Below are positions 18,147 to 26,695 of a DNA stretch of 64,000 nucleotides, in pieces. Position numbers and translations under genes: made by a program. This DNA comes from CBDCGV01 sp965216955 (GTDB lineage: Bacteria > Bacteroidota > Bacteroidia > Chitinophagales > JADIYW01). The DNA lies in the NCBI GenBank assembly GCA_965216955.1, contig CBDCGV010000002.1, positions 248,001 through 312,000 of the forward strand, in the 5' to 3' direction. Every line of letters starts with the position of its first letter. Position 1 is the first letter of the stretch. A model generated the notes under the pieces. It was not told where the DNA came from and searched no databases. It worked only from the letters and a program-made list of their open reading frames with translations.

Positions 18147-18839
18147 CTAAATCATCTCTGATAAATCTTCATCATTATTCGCCGCTTCTTCCATCCAATC
18201 AGCAAATAAATTAATCCTTCCTGTTCCATTTCCAAGCCCGGGCACTCTCGTAGATAACCTTTCCACATTATCTCCCAAGGCCCAGTAATCTTCATAATCC
18301 CATACTCCATCTTCTCCAGGCCCCATTGGCAATAGGCTTTCAAAATCAGACCATGCTTCAATAAATGTAATCTCGCCCTGATCATTGAATACAAACTCTT
18401 CATAAATAGGACATTGCTCTCCACTATAGTTGAAAATCACATGGCATCTACAAAAAGGTTGTTCTTCAAAAAACCGACAATCAATTGTATCATAGCTTGT
18501 TGGATTTAACTTCAAAAGAATATCTGATATAATCATAAAATCCCTTTTAAATCCAGTTAATAATAACCATGGGGGCCACTCCCACCTTACAACTAAATCT
18601 GAATAATTTGGAACTACATTTATCGGCACAGAAGATTCCATTGTAAGAAAGTATTTAACTCCTTGATCTATGTAATACTCGGGAGAAAACTTTGGTGTAA
18701 GACAAGTCGCTAATGCCGATTCTTGTCCGCAGTTTTGCTCTAAAGTATAGGGTAGATCCACATCCTCAACTCCAGATTCATCTTTAGAGCAACTCACTAA
18801 TAAAAGAACAAAATAAAAGTGCAAAAAATACTTTAGCAT
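18147..18839 (-). CDS. Putative surface lipoprotein downstream of endoglycoceramidase
   Basis: The product begins with a lipoprotein signal ending in LLLVSC and an acidic mature start (SKDESGVEDVD), as in surface-exposed Bacteroidota lipoproteins. It contains a cysteine-rich middle (CRFFEEQPFCRCHVIF) and the segment PIYEEFVFNDQGEITFIEAWSDF, which recalls SnoaL/NTF2-like secreted proteins, but I cannot name the family with confidence. The start is 5 nt after the endoglycoceramidase stop, so they form an operon. Removing one base in the A-run 18149-18151 would extend it with RRIKDPVITWVQQLVEF and on to a stop at 18029, so this end is probably frameshifted. Confidence 0.6.
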   Translation of the reverse strand: MLKYFLHFYFVLLLVSCSKDESGVEDVDLPYTLEQNCGQESALATCLTPKFSPEYYIDQGVKYFLTMESSVPINVVPNYSDLVVRWEWPPWLLLTGFKRDFMIISDILLKLNPTSYDTIDCRFFEEQPFCRCHVIFNYSGEQCPIYEEFVFNDQGEITFIEAWSDFESLLPMGPGEDGVWDYEDYWALGDNVERLSTRVPGLGNGTGRINLFADWMEEAANNDEDLSEMI

Positions 18840-18844
18840 CTAAC

Positions 18845-20264
18845 TTATTTAGGTGAAATAATCACATGTAGTTCTACATGCTCATCACAACTTATTTTAA
18901 CCAATTGTTTAACCTCGTCTCTTTCCATATTCCAATTATCAGTTCCATCAATAGTTAAGTCCCAACCATTTGGATAATGTCGATCTGGAACAAAAATTTC
19001 GGTTGGTGCATTGATATCAGCATTATTGTTATAAGTTAACTCGAAAATTTTACTTTCGGGATCAAAAACTAAAATTGATCGGTACTCCTGCAATGGCTCT
19101 GGCATATGTTCTAACAAGATGGTTCATAATAGGACTTTCGATCCTATCTAAGCCATTCCATGGTCCCCAACCACCCGGATCACTGGACCAATAAGCCCAA
19201 TGCCAAAGATTTCTATCATACATTATTAAAGCGTCAGTCAGAAAGTCATCAAAACCTTCCATGTTGGGACTAACACCAAACTCACCAACCACTAATGGTA
19301 TATCTCCATGCTTTTCTACGTCTATCTTTCGTTCCCTTTCCCAGTCTCTCAAATTGGTTTTAGAAGCACTTGTGTAGCCAATTCCCTCATGAACATCAAG
19401 CGGATAACAATGTGGAGCGTAAACCAAATTACTTGTATTAGAAGTAATATTAGATATTTTTTTCAACTGAGAAGGCAACCCAAATGTTACTGGAGCAGGC
19501 ACTGGTTCGAAAAAAATGTATTTAAAGGGATCTACTTCTCTTATAGCAGGAATTAACCTACTATAAAAAGCAGACAGTTGCTTTCTTTCAAAATCTCCAG
19601 TAATAAAAGCTTTTATTAAATCTCCTCCCCAAGGTTCATTCATTAAATCATAGCCAATTACATACTCATTATCCTTAAATCTATTTACCACCTTCTGCCA
19701 CATGGCTATATAGTGGTCCTGCAAAAATTTATTCCCTTCACTATATGACCAAAAATTCGTCCATGCAGCAATAACCGCGGGATTAATGTTTTGCAACCAC
19801 CAAGGGCCTTCAATATCTACATCAAGAGGGTGTCCATTCGTCTTAATTGCCCACTCTGGAGCCCCATCACCCCCAAAGACTATCGAATATAAATCTTGAT
19901 GCATATCTAACATAACATACATCCCTCGAGAAGTGTACCAATTAACACGCTCTTCAACCTTATCTAGATACGCTTCATTGTACTCCCCTTTTTCTGGTTC
20001 AACACCATCCCAAAAAATCAAGTATCTAACAAAGTTAAATCCTAAATTTGTTGCTTCATTCTCAACATCCGATTCTACTATCCAGGGTTGCCTTTCTGGC
20101 TCGCTTTTGGCACTACTTGAAGTATTCAATCCGTGCAAAACTAGCACCCTGCCATATTGGTCTACGATACTATTTCCCGTACCCAGACTCAATTCCTCTT
20201 CTTTACAAGAAAAAATTAGTAAAACAACTAAAAGACAAATTGTTATCGATGCAATATTTTTCAT
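18845..20264 (-). pseudogene. Endoglycoceramidase-like GH5 surface lipoprotein, one frameshift near the C-terminal domain
   Basis: Endoglycoceramidases cut the bond between glycan and ceramide in glycosphingolipids. Signal and lipobox LLIFSC are followed by KEEE, an export-to-surface type tail. The GH5 barrel shows VRYLIFWDGVEPEKGEYNEA, LDMHQD, the acid/base Glu210 in YDLMNEPWGG, APHCYP and the nucleophile Glu328 in PLVVGEFGVSP, and the late signature WAYWSSDPGGWGPWN. The frame stops at 19062 after INFSF. One T too many (A-run 19064-19068 on the plus strand) separates it from DPESKIFELTYNNNADINAP and the rest of the C-terminal beta-sandwich, ending at 18845. The catalytic domain alone is intact. 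Confidence 0.85.
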
Positions 20265-20294
20265 AAATTGTTATTCTCTCTAAAATTAAGAATA

Positions 20295-20831
20295 ATGAAT
20301 GAATCCAATAGTATAGAATTATTAAAATACCCAATAGGACAATTCAAAAAACCGTCAAAAATAACTGATGAAGACATCAAAAAATGGATTAATGACATTG
20401 AAGTATTTCCCTTCGAACTAAGATCTACCATTCAAGAATTAGATGCTCAAGAATTAAGCAATAGTTACAGAGTTGGTGGATGGAATATAGCACAAATAGT
20501 ACATCATTGTGCAGATAGTCATATAAATAGTTTTGTTAGATTTAAATTGGCCTTAACTGAAAATGCTCCAACAATAAAACCATATATGGAAGACCATTGG
20601 GCTAAACTTCCTGATTATCAGATTAGTCAAACAAATGCCTCCCTCATTTTAATTGAAGGATTACATAAAAGATGGTGTTCTCTATTACGGAGTTTAACAT
20701 CAGAAGACTTAATGAAAACCTTTTTCCATCCAGAGCACCAAAAATATTTCCAACTTGATGAAAACATTGGTATTTATGCATGGCATTGCAAGCATCATCT
20801 CGAGCATATAAAACTGGCTTTAAAATCATAA
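20295..20831 (+). CDS. DinB/YfiT-family putative metal-dependent hydrolase or thiol transferase
   Basis: The ATG at 20295 gives 178 residues (MNESNSIELLKYPIGQFKKP...). It resembles the YfiT/bacillithiol-transferase branch of the DinB superfamily, with a likely metal-binding histidine set in IAQIVHHCADSHIN and in WHCKHHLEHI near the C-terminus. Members of the branch act as thiol transferases or metal-dependent hydrolases; the reaction here is not shown. An upstream in-frame ATG (20268) overlaps the divergent endoglycoceramidase start and is less likely. It precedes the VWA gene by 55 nt. Confidence 0.75.
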   Translation: MNESNSIELLKYPIGQFKKPSKITDEDIKKWINDIEVFPFELRSTIQELDAQELSNSYRVGGWNIAQIVHHCADSHINSFVRFKLALTENAPTIKPYMEDHWAKLPDYQISQTNASLILIEGLHKRWCSLLRSLTSEDLMKTFFHPEHQKYFQLDENIGIYAWHCKHHLEHIKLALKS

Positions 20832-20886
20832 CTTAGATAATAGTGCTTAAACTAAACCATTTGTCCATTAAATATGTTAATCAAAT

Positions 20887-21990
20887 ATGTCAATAGGATT
20901 TAGGTTTTCAAATTATATAGTTGAAAAAGAAAGTGGAGAGATTACATTTGAAAAGCTTTTAAACCTTTTTAAAGAGTTACTGACATATACGGCTGGCAAC
21001 GTTACTGAAGCACTAAATTGGTTAACAGAACTAGATAAAGAACATCAATTAACGAACAACAATTACGGTATTGGAGATTTTATTGAAGAGCTTACAGAAA
21101 AAGGTTTTTTAAGAAAAGACAGTCCAAGTTCTCAAGAATTTCTGATGACTTCAAAAATGGAACAGACCATTAGGCAAAAAGCCTTGGAAGAAATATTCGG
21201 AAAACTGAAGAAAACTAATCAGGGAAATCATAGAACATTAAATAATGGTCTTGGAGATGAAAAGACCGCAAATAAAAGACCCTACCAATTTGGTGACAAA
21301 CTAGAGCAAATTTCAATCACCGATAGCATTAAAAATGCGCAAATAAATAATGGAATTGGCGGATTCATTATGACAGAAAAAGACTTGGAAATTGTTGAAC
21401 AAGAATCCAAATCGCAAACCTCTACAGTTGTAATGATAGACATCTCACATTCTATGATTTTATATGGCGAAGACAGAATAACTCCTGCAAAAAAGGTAGC
21501 CATGGCCCTTTCTGAATTGATTCTAAAAAAATATCCTAAGGATACTTTAGATATTATTGTTTTTGGAAACGACGCTTGGCAAATACAAATTAAAGATTTA
21601 CCTTATCTAAAAGTTGGCCCTTATCACACCAATACAGTTGCCGGACTGGAGTTATCAATGGATATTTTACGAAGAAGAAAAAATCCAAACAAACACATTT
21701 TCATGATTACGGATGGTAAACCTACTTGTATAAAAGAACATGGTCATTACTACAAAAACAGCTTTGGACTGGACAAAAAAATACTAAATAAAACTTTTAA
21801 CCTAGGTCGAGCATGCAAAAAACTGGGCATAAAAGTCACCACTTTCATGATCGCGCAAGATCCATATCTTCAGCAATTCGTACATCAGTTTACAGAGGTC
21901 TGCAAAGGTAAGGCCTTCTACACCAGTTTGCAGGGTTTGGGAACCTATTTATTTGAAGATTTTGAACGAAATAAAAAGAAAAGATTCTAA
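20887..21990 (+). CDS. VWA domain protein, partner of MoxR-type ATPase
   Basis: The 367-residue protein has an N-terminal helical region and a C-terminal von Willebrand factor A domain. The MIDAS motif is DISHSM (about residue 181), followed by the T of the second loop and FMITDGKPT as the third MIDAS piece. No signal peptide or membrane segment is visible, so it is cytosolic. VWA proteins of this kind act as adaptors of AAA+ ATPases of the MoxR/ChlI type, coupling ATP hydrolysis to metal insertion or protein remodelling. The ATPase gene follows 33 nt downstream, which supports that pairing. Confidence 0.8.
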   Translation: MSIGFRFSNYIVEKESGEITFEKLLNLFKELLTYTAGNVTEALNWLTELDKEHQLTNNNYGIGDFIEELTEKGFLRKDSPSSQEFLMTSKMEQTIRQKALEEIFGKLKKTNQGNHRTLNNGLGDEKTANKRPYQFGDKLEQISITDSIKNAQINNGIGGFIMTEKDLEIVEQESKSQTSTVVMIDISHSMILYGEDRITPAKKVAMALSELILKKYPKDTLDIIVFGNDAWQIQIKDLPYLKVGPYHTNTVAGLELSMDILRRRKNPNKHIFMITDGKPTCIKEHGHYYKNSFGLDKKILNKTFNLGRACKKLGIKVTTFMIAQDPYLQQFVHQFTEVCKGKAFYTSLQGLGTYLFEDFERNKKKRF

Positions 21991-22023
21991 CATTAATTAT
22001 TAAGATCTATACATTTATAACAA

Positions 22024-23523
22024 ATGGGAAAAGAACTACTTTCAATAAAAACATTTGGTGCGTTAAAAAAATCAGGCTACAAAAGCAAAAGTGTCAAAGA
22101 AGAACTAAGGCAAAACCTTATAAAAAAATTAAAAAACAACACACACACTTTTGAAAAAATTATTGGTTACGAAAACACCGTAATTCCAGAATTTGAACGC
22201 GCCATACTTTCAAGACATAACATTATATTACTTGGATTAAGAGGTCAAGCAAAAACACGAATGGCCAGGCAACTGACAAGTCTACTAGATGAATATATTC
22301 CAGTAATAGAAGGTTCTGAAATCAATGATGACCCATTCAACCCGCTATCGATTTATGCGCGAAATTTACTCGAAGAGAAAGGAGATAAAACGCCCATTAA
22401 ATGGATGCATAAAGAAGATCGCTACGGAGAAAAATTAGCCACTCCTGATGTATCTGTTGCAGACTTGATAGGAGATATCGATCCAATAAAAGCCGCTACT
22501 CAACAACTCGCCTATTCTGATGAGAGGGTGCTTCATTTTGGAATAATACCAAGATCACACAGGGGTATTTTTGTTATCAACGAATTGCCTGATTTACAAC
22601 CAAGAATTCAAGTAGGGCTTTTTAATATTTTACAAGAAGGAGATATCCAAATCAGAGGTTTTAAATTGCGTTTACCACTGGATATCCAATTCGTATTTAC
22701 AGCTAATCCGGAAGATTATACGAACAGAGGTTCTATTGTTACGCCATTAAAAGACAGAATTGAAAGCCAAATTTTAACCCATTACCCGAAAACCATTACC
22801 TTATCTAAAACTATAACGCAGCAAGAAGCCAAAATCTTGAAGGCACAAGAAAAGCGCGTCAATATTATTGAAACGGCTAAAGATCTTATAGAAGAGATCG
22901 CTTTTGAGGCAAGAAAAAGTGAATACGTAGATTCAAAAAGTGGGGTTTCTGCTCGTTTAACTATCTCAGCGTATGAATCCATTATAAGTACCGCCGAACG
23001 AAGAGCAATAATGAATAATGATGACCAAACATTTGTTAGAGTATCAGATTTTATAGGAATTATACCGGCTATAACCGGTAAAATCGAATTGGTTTATGAA
23101 GGAGAACAGGAAGGACCACTAGTAGTTGCCCAAAGTTTATTGGAGAAAGCGATCAGGAAAAATTTTCTTAACTACTTCCCAGATCCTAAAGTCATTAAAA
23201 AAGAAAAACAGAAGAATATTTATGCACCTATTATTCAATGGTTTGAAGCAGGAAATAAAATAGATCTATTATATAAGCTTGATGAAAAATCGTACAAGAC
23301 CACCTTAGACAAGGTGCCGCAATTGAATACGATTGTAAAAAGCTTTGTTTCAGGAATTACTAAAGACGAACAATATTTTTTCATGGAGTTTTGTTTACAT
23401 GGTATGGCTGCACATTCATTAATAAGTAAGTCTGTCATTGACAATGTAATTCAGTTTGAAGATCTAATGGGCAGCATGATCAACATGAATGATCCAGAAA
23501 TAGACGATCTTTTTTCTAGTTAG
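22024..23523 (+). CDS. MoxR/magnesium-chelatase-like AAA+ ATPase
   Basis: The 499-residue protein carries a Walker A of the form LGLRGQAKTRMA, a Walker B-like IFVINELPDLQPRIQVGLF, the ChlI-type beta-hairpin insert GDIQIRGFKLRLPLDIQFVF, sensor 1 (FTANPEDYTNRG) and LKDRIESQI as arginine-finger region. This fits the helix-2-insert clade that includes MoxR and ChlI. It is cytosolic. It is cotranscribed with the VWA gene, its probable adaptor; the client is unknown. Walker B reads NEL in place of the usual DE, and catalysis may differ. Confidence 0.82.
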   Translation: MGKELLSIKTFGALKKSGYKSKSVKEELRQNLIKKLKNNTHTFEKIIGYENTVIPEFERAILSRHNIILLGLRGQAKTRMARQLTSLLDEYIPVIEGSEINDDPFNPLSIYARNLLEEKGDKTPIKWMHKEDRYGEKLATPDVSVADLIGDIDPIKAATQQLAYSDERVLHFGIIPRSHRGIFVINELPDLQPRIQVGLFNILQEGDIQIRGFKLRLPLDIQFVFTANPEDYTNRGSIVTPLKDRIESQILTHYPKTITLSKTITQQEAKILKAQEKRVNIIETAKDLIEEIAFEARKSEYVDSKSGVSARLTISAYESIISTAERRAIMNNDDQTFVRVSDFIGIIPAITGKIELVYEGEQEGPLVVAQSLLEKAIRKNFLNYFPDPKVIKKEKQKNIYAPIIQWFEAGNKIDLLYKLDEKSYKTTLDKVPQLNTIVKSFVSGITKDEQYFFMEFCLHGMAAHSLISKSVIDNVIQFEDLMGSMINMNDPEIDDLFSS

Positions 23524-23627
23524 ATAAATAGTCTTTTTGAGAAGATACCTTTTAATGCTCTAATAGTTGAAAACTATTTAATGTAGTATTTCCATGGGTG
23601 TAAGCATAAGAATAAGTTTTTAATCTC

Positions 23628-24377
23628 TTATTTAAATTCTTTTAATAATGCTTCCGAAGATTTCTTATAAAACCCATCTTCTTGTACCAGTTTTTCCAAA
23701 ATAATTTTTGCCGCATTCTTTTCATTATTCTTTAAATAAGCTAAAGCCAAATACCATTCAATATCATGCTTATATTTAGCATCAACATTTTCGATCCTAC
23801 TTAATAAATTAATTGCTTTTTGCTGATTGCCAATGCTCAAATAGGAGATCCCTAAAAAAAGTGCGTGTTTAGAATTGTTAGGATACTGATTAAGCAATTT
23901 CTTATAACGACCAACAGCTTCCTTATAGTCTCCTCTCTCATAGGCCATTTTTGCTTCATTTTCAGTAACTCCTAAATTCGGCGAATCATCGCTTCTAGTA
24001 GTCAAATCAACATGAGTAATTGGCTGAAAGTATGTTTCAAAAATTTGTTCTCCATTATTTTTCGAAACAAGAAGATTAAGAGATATTATGGATACAAGTA
24101 AAACAATAGAAGCAGCAATTGCTATTTTCCTAAATTGAAGTAGTACCACTCCTCTCCTTTTTCGATGATGTTTTTCTTTAGCTTCTATTACTTTTTTATC
24201 AATCGCTTGATCTAGTTCATTCATTATTTGATCGAAGTCGTCAGGTTTAATTTCAGAAGATTTAAAACCTTCAAAAGCTTCCTTTTCAAAAGAATTATCT
24301 GATTCCTCTTGAGTGAATCCTTCCTCTAAAAGTTTTTTAAAATCTGTTCTACTTTTCCGATCTTTCTTACTCATCAC
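23628..24377 (-). CDS. TPR-containing single-pass membrane protein, putative anti-sigma factor
   Basis: A charged cytosolic N-terminal region of about 85 residues is followed by one membrane segment (IAIAASIVLLVSIISLNLLV) and an external C-terminal region with TPR-like pairs (AYERGDYKEAVGRYKKLLNQ, FLGISYLSIGNQQKAINLL). The N-terminus overlaps the end of the ECF sigma gene by 8-11 nt. Gene order and topology fit a Bacteroidota anti-sigma protein holding the sigma factor at the membrane, although no zinc-type anti-sigma motif is present. A second ATG one codon in (24374) is equally possible. The function is inferred from context. Confidence 0.65.
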   Translation of the reverse strand: MMSKKDRKSRTDFKKLLEEGFTQEESDNSFEKEAFEGFKSSEIKPDDFDQIMNELDQAIDKKVIEAKEKHHRKRRGVVLLQFRKIAIAASIVLLVSIISLNLLVSKNNGEQIFETYFQPITHVDLTTRSDDSPNLGVTENEAKMAYERGDYKEAVGRYKKLLNQYPNNSKHALFLGISYLSIGNQQKAINLLSRIENVDAKYKHDIEWYLALAYLKNNEKNAAKIILEKLVQEDGFYKKSSEALLKEFK

Positions 24378-24948
24378 TATACAACTTATTCATTAATGCA
24401 ATTTTGACATTACGCTTACCATTCTGAACATAACTTTTTACCTGTTTTAAATCATATCCTGTAGTCATTGCAATTTCTGCGTAAGTCATCTTTTTAAAAA
24501 AGAATAGCTCTATACACCTTCTCTGCTCTTCTTTTAGCGTATGAACTGCCTTTCGTACCGCCTCTTCCTTTTCTTCCAATTCAATAGAATCATCGTCTAC
24601 AGTATAAAGAGCATATCGTATATCATTTTCCATAAAAAAATCTCCTTTTGTTTCCTTTTTTTCATCCAATGAGACCACTCTATGTTTGGCTAACGCCTTT
24701 TGGCTTGCCATAAAATGATTTTTAGAAACTTTATACAACCACGCTTTGAAATTTATAACGTTGTGATCTTTAAGTTTTATCAAAATAGTTTCGAAAATTT
24801 CGCTAACACCCTCTTTCGCATTTTCTTTATCTTTTGTGAACTTCAACCCTAATCCTAAAACAAGATGTGCATAACGCTTATATAAAATGCCAATAGCTTC
24901 CACAGCATTATCCTTCTTATATTTAAGAATTAGCTCTTCATCGGTCAT
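24367..24948 (-). CDS. ECF-type RNA polymerase sigma factor
   Basis: The ATG at 24948 gives 193 residues (MTDEELILKYKKD...), in line with family starts; the ATG at 24969 would add seven residues. Region 2 is seen in AIGILYKRYAHLVLGLGLKF and FKAWLYKVSKNHFMASQ, and region 4 in LKEEQRRCIELFFFKKMTYAEIAMTTGYDLKQVKSYVQNG with its helix-turn-helix. It directs RNA polymerase to a small regulon. The TPR membrane protein encoded by the overlapping downstream gene is the likely antagonist. It follows the esterase gene by 31 nt. Confidence 0.88.
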   Translation of the reverse strand: MTDEELILKYKKDNAVEAIGILYKRYAHLVLGLGLKFTKDKENAKEGVSEIFETILIKLKDHNVINFKAWLYKVSKNHFMASQKALAKHRVVSLDEKKETKGDFFMENDIRYALYTVDDDSIELEEKEEAVRKAVHTLKEEQRRCIELFFFKKMTYAEIAMTTGYDLKQVKSYVQNGKRNVKIALMNKLYSDE

Positions 24949-24979
24949 TATGGATAAATTGGCAAGCAATTTTAATTGT

Positions 24980-25627
24980 CTAAGCGATTAGTTTTTGAAA
25001 CAGGTCATTTAAAACTCCAGAGTCTATAACATGTCCTCCTTCATAAAAGTAAAACTTAAAATCTAAGTTTGTTTTCTTAAGTGCTTCTTTCATCTTAGAA
25101 ACAGAATTTTCATTTATAAATGGGTCTCCATTCCCCAATGAAAAAATTAATGGCTGTCTCAACTTAAAGTCATTGCTTTCTAACAACTCTTTTGCCATAT
25201 TTCCACCCCACATGATCAAATGATCAACCGATAGCTTTGTATGATTGGCCCATCTGGAAGCGGTGGCACAACCCTGTGAAAACCCTAAGACTACAAGCTT
25301 TTGTTTTTTAGAGTCGCTGATATCAAAGTGCTGACAAACCTGATCGATGTAAGCAAGATAATCTTCTATCTCATTTTCCCTATCAACCTTTGTCATCCAG
25401 GAAGCACCAACCCTACCAGACATGCCATCACTATAAAATCTTGAAAGTCCTTCAGGAGCAATAACAAAGTGCTTTGCCTGATTTGAAAATTCCATTTTTT
25501 TAATAAAGTACTCCGCCAATTGAGCATATCCATGAAAGGCCAACCAGATGAACTCCGTTTGCTCATTCAAGGTCCCTAAAGTAAAAACTCTGGCAGTTTT
25601 TGAAATTTTTAAATGATGCTCAGGCAT
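24980..25627 (-). CDS. Alpha/beta hydrolase, phospholipase/carboxylesterase family
   Basis: This 215-residue protein is of the small carboxylesterase type. The nucleophile elbow is GFSQGCATASRW, the oxyanion region is WLAFHGYAQ, the likely acid lies in LGNGDPFINENS and the histidine in FYEGGHVIDS. No signal peptide is visible, so it is cytosolic. It lies 6 nt downstream of gpsA in the plsB-like-gpsA-esterase run, so a role in lipid or acyl-ester turnover is reasonable but not proven. Confidence 0.8.
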   Translation of the reverse strand: MPEHHLKISKTARVFTLGTLNEQTEFIWLAFHGYAQLAEYFIKKMEFSNQAKHFVIAPEGLSRFYSDGMSGRVGASWMTKVDRENEIEDYLAYIDQVCQHFDISDSKKQKLVVLGFSQGCATASRWANHTKLSVDHLIMWGGNMAKELLESNDFKLRQPLIFSLGNGDPFINENSVSKMKEALKKTNLDFKFYFYEGGHVIDSGVLNDLFQKLIA

Positions 25628-25633
25628 AATGAA

Positions 25634-26695
25634 TTACATAAAATCTATATCCGTTCCCCATCTATATTCCATCAATAACCCCAACCCTTCCTCTGCTTTC
25701 ATCTCCTCAAACAACACTTTATATATCACCGTAATAATAGGCAATCTAATTCCTAAAGAATCTCCCATTTTTTTACAAATACTTACGGTCTTTATCCCTT
25801 CAGCGACCTCTTCAGAAGTATCCAAAATATCTTTTAATGACTCTCCTTTTGCTAGTCTATATCCAACAGTGTAGTTCCGACTTAATGGACTTGTACAAGT
25901 AGCAATCAGGTCTCCAATTCCTGCTAATCCCAAGAAAGATTCTTTTGTTGCGCCAAGTGCATCTCCAAGTCTAATTATTTCACTAAGTCCTCTTGAAATA
26001 AGAAAAGACAACGCATTTTGCCCGAAACCAAGTCCTGACAACCCCCCGGCTGCTATGGCCATCGTATTTTTAAGCACGCCGCTCAACTCAACACTTAAAA
26101 TATCATGGCTACCATATACCTGAAACCTTTTACTTCTAATTGCAAATTGTCCTTCTTTTATTACCTCGTCAAATCTACTGGCAATAACCGTTGCCGCTGG
26201 CTGATGATTAGCAATTTCTCCCGAAAGATTAGGACCAGAAAGGCAACCTATTCTTAATACGTTACTCTCCTGCAAAATCACCTCGCTCATAGTAAAGATA
26301 TCTTTCGGTTTAATCTTTAAAGATGTATCAAGCAGCTCTTCATCCGTAAAGCGAACATCAAAACCTTTAGTACAATGGATTAAAATATGATCAGGTCTTA
26401 AATATGGCGAGAATGCTTTCATCATTTCGCGAAAATTAGCACTGGGAACACTAGGAAATATTAGCGAACACTCTGCACAAATTTGTTCTATATCAGTGGT
26501 TGGAATAACGGCACTATGTACTTTCTGTTTTTTATTTTTACCCTTTTCATTGATTTTTCTCAATACGCCCTCTCTTCTTGCATAGAGGTATACTTTATCA
26601 TTATTCTCTGCCAAAAGGTTGGCGATAACCGTCCCAAAGCTTCCTGCCCCTATAACGCCAACGGGATTTCTACTTGATGTATTTTGAGAGGCCAT
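25634..26695 (-). CDS. gpsA: Glycerol-3-phosphate dehydrogenase [NAD(P)+]
   Basis: GpsA reduces dihydroxyacetone phosphate to sn-glycerol 3-phosphate for phospholipid synthesis. The N-terminal dinucleotide-binding motif GVIGAGSFGT is present, followed by FPSVPSANFREM, the HCTKGFD loop and the catalytic-lysine segment GVLKNTMAIAAGG, then GLAGIGDLIATCTSPLSRNY. The 353-residue length is slightly above average because of a longer C-terminus. The gene overlaps the acyltransferase gene by 26 nt, so enzyme products feed directly: GpsA makes the acceptor that the acyltransferase acylates. Confidence 0.95.
   Translation of the reverse strand: MASQNTSSRNPVGVIGAGSFGTVIANLLAENNDKVYLYARREGVLRKINEKGKNKKQKVHSAVIPTTDIEQICAECSLIFPSVPSANFREMMKAFSPYLRPDHILIHCTKGFDVRFTDEELLDTSLKIKPKDIFTMSEVILQESNVLRIGCLSGPNLSGEIANHQPAATVIASRFDEVIKEGQFAIRSKRFQVYGSHDILSVELSGVLKNTMAIAAGGLSGLGFGQNALSFLISRGLSEIIRLGDALGATKESFLGLAGIGDLIATCTSPLSRNYTVGYRLAKGESLKDILDTSEEVAEGIKTVSICKKMGDSLGIRLPIITVIYKVLFEEMKAEEGLGLLMEYRWGTDIDFM

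Noticed and set aside
23560..23580. A/T hairpin AATAGTT/AACTATT as terminator between convergent genes
   Set aside because: Only 7 A/T-rich pairs and no T-tract; too weak to call.
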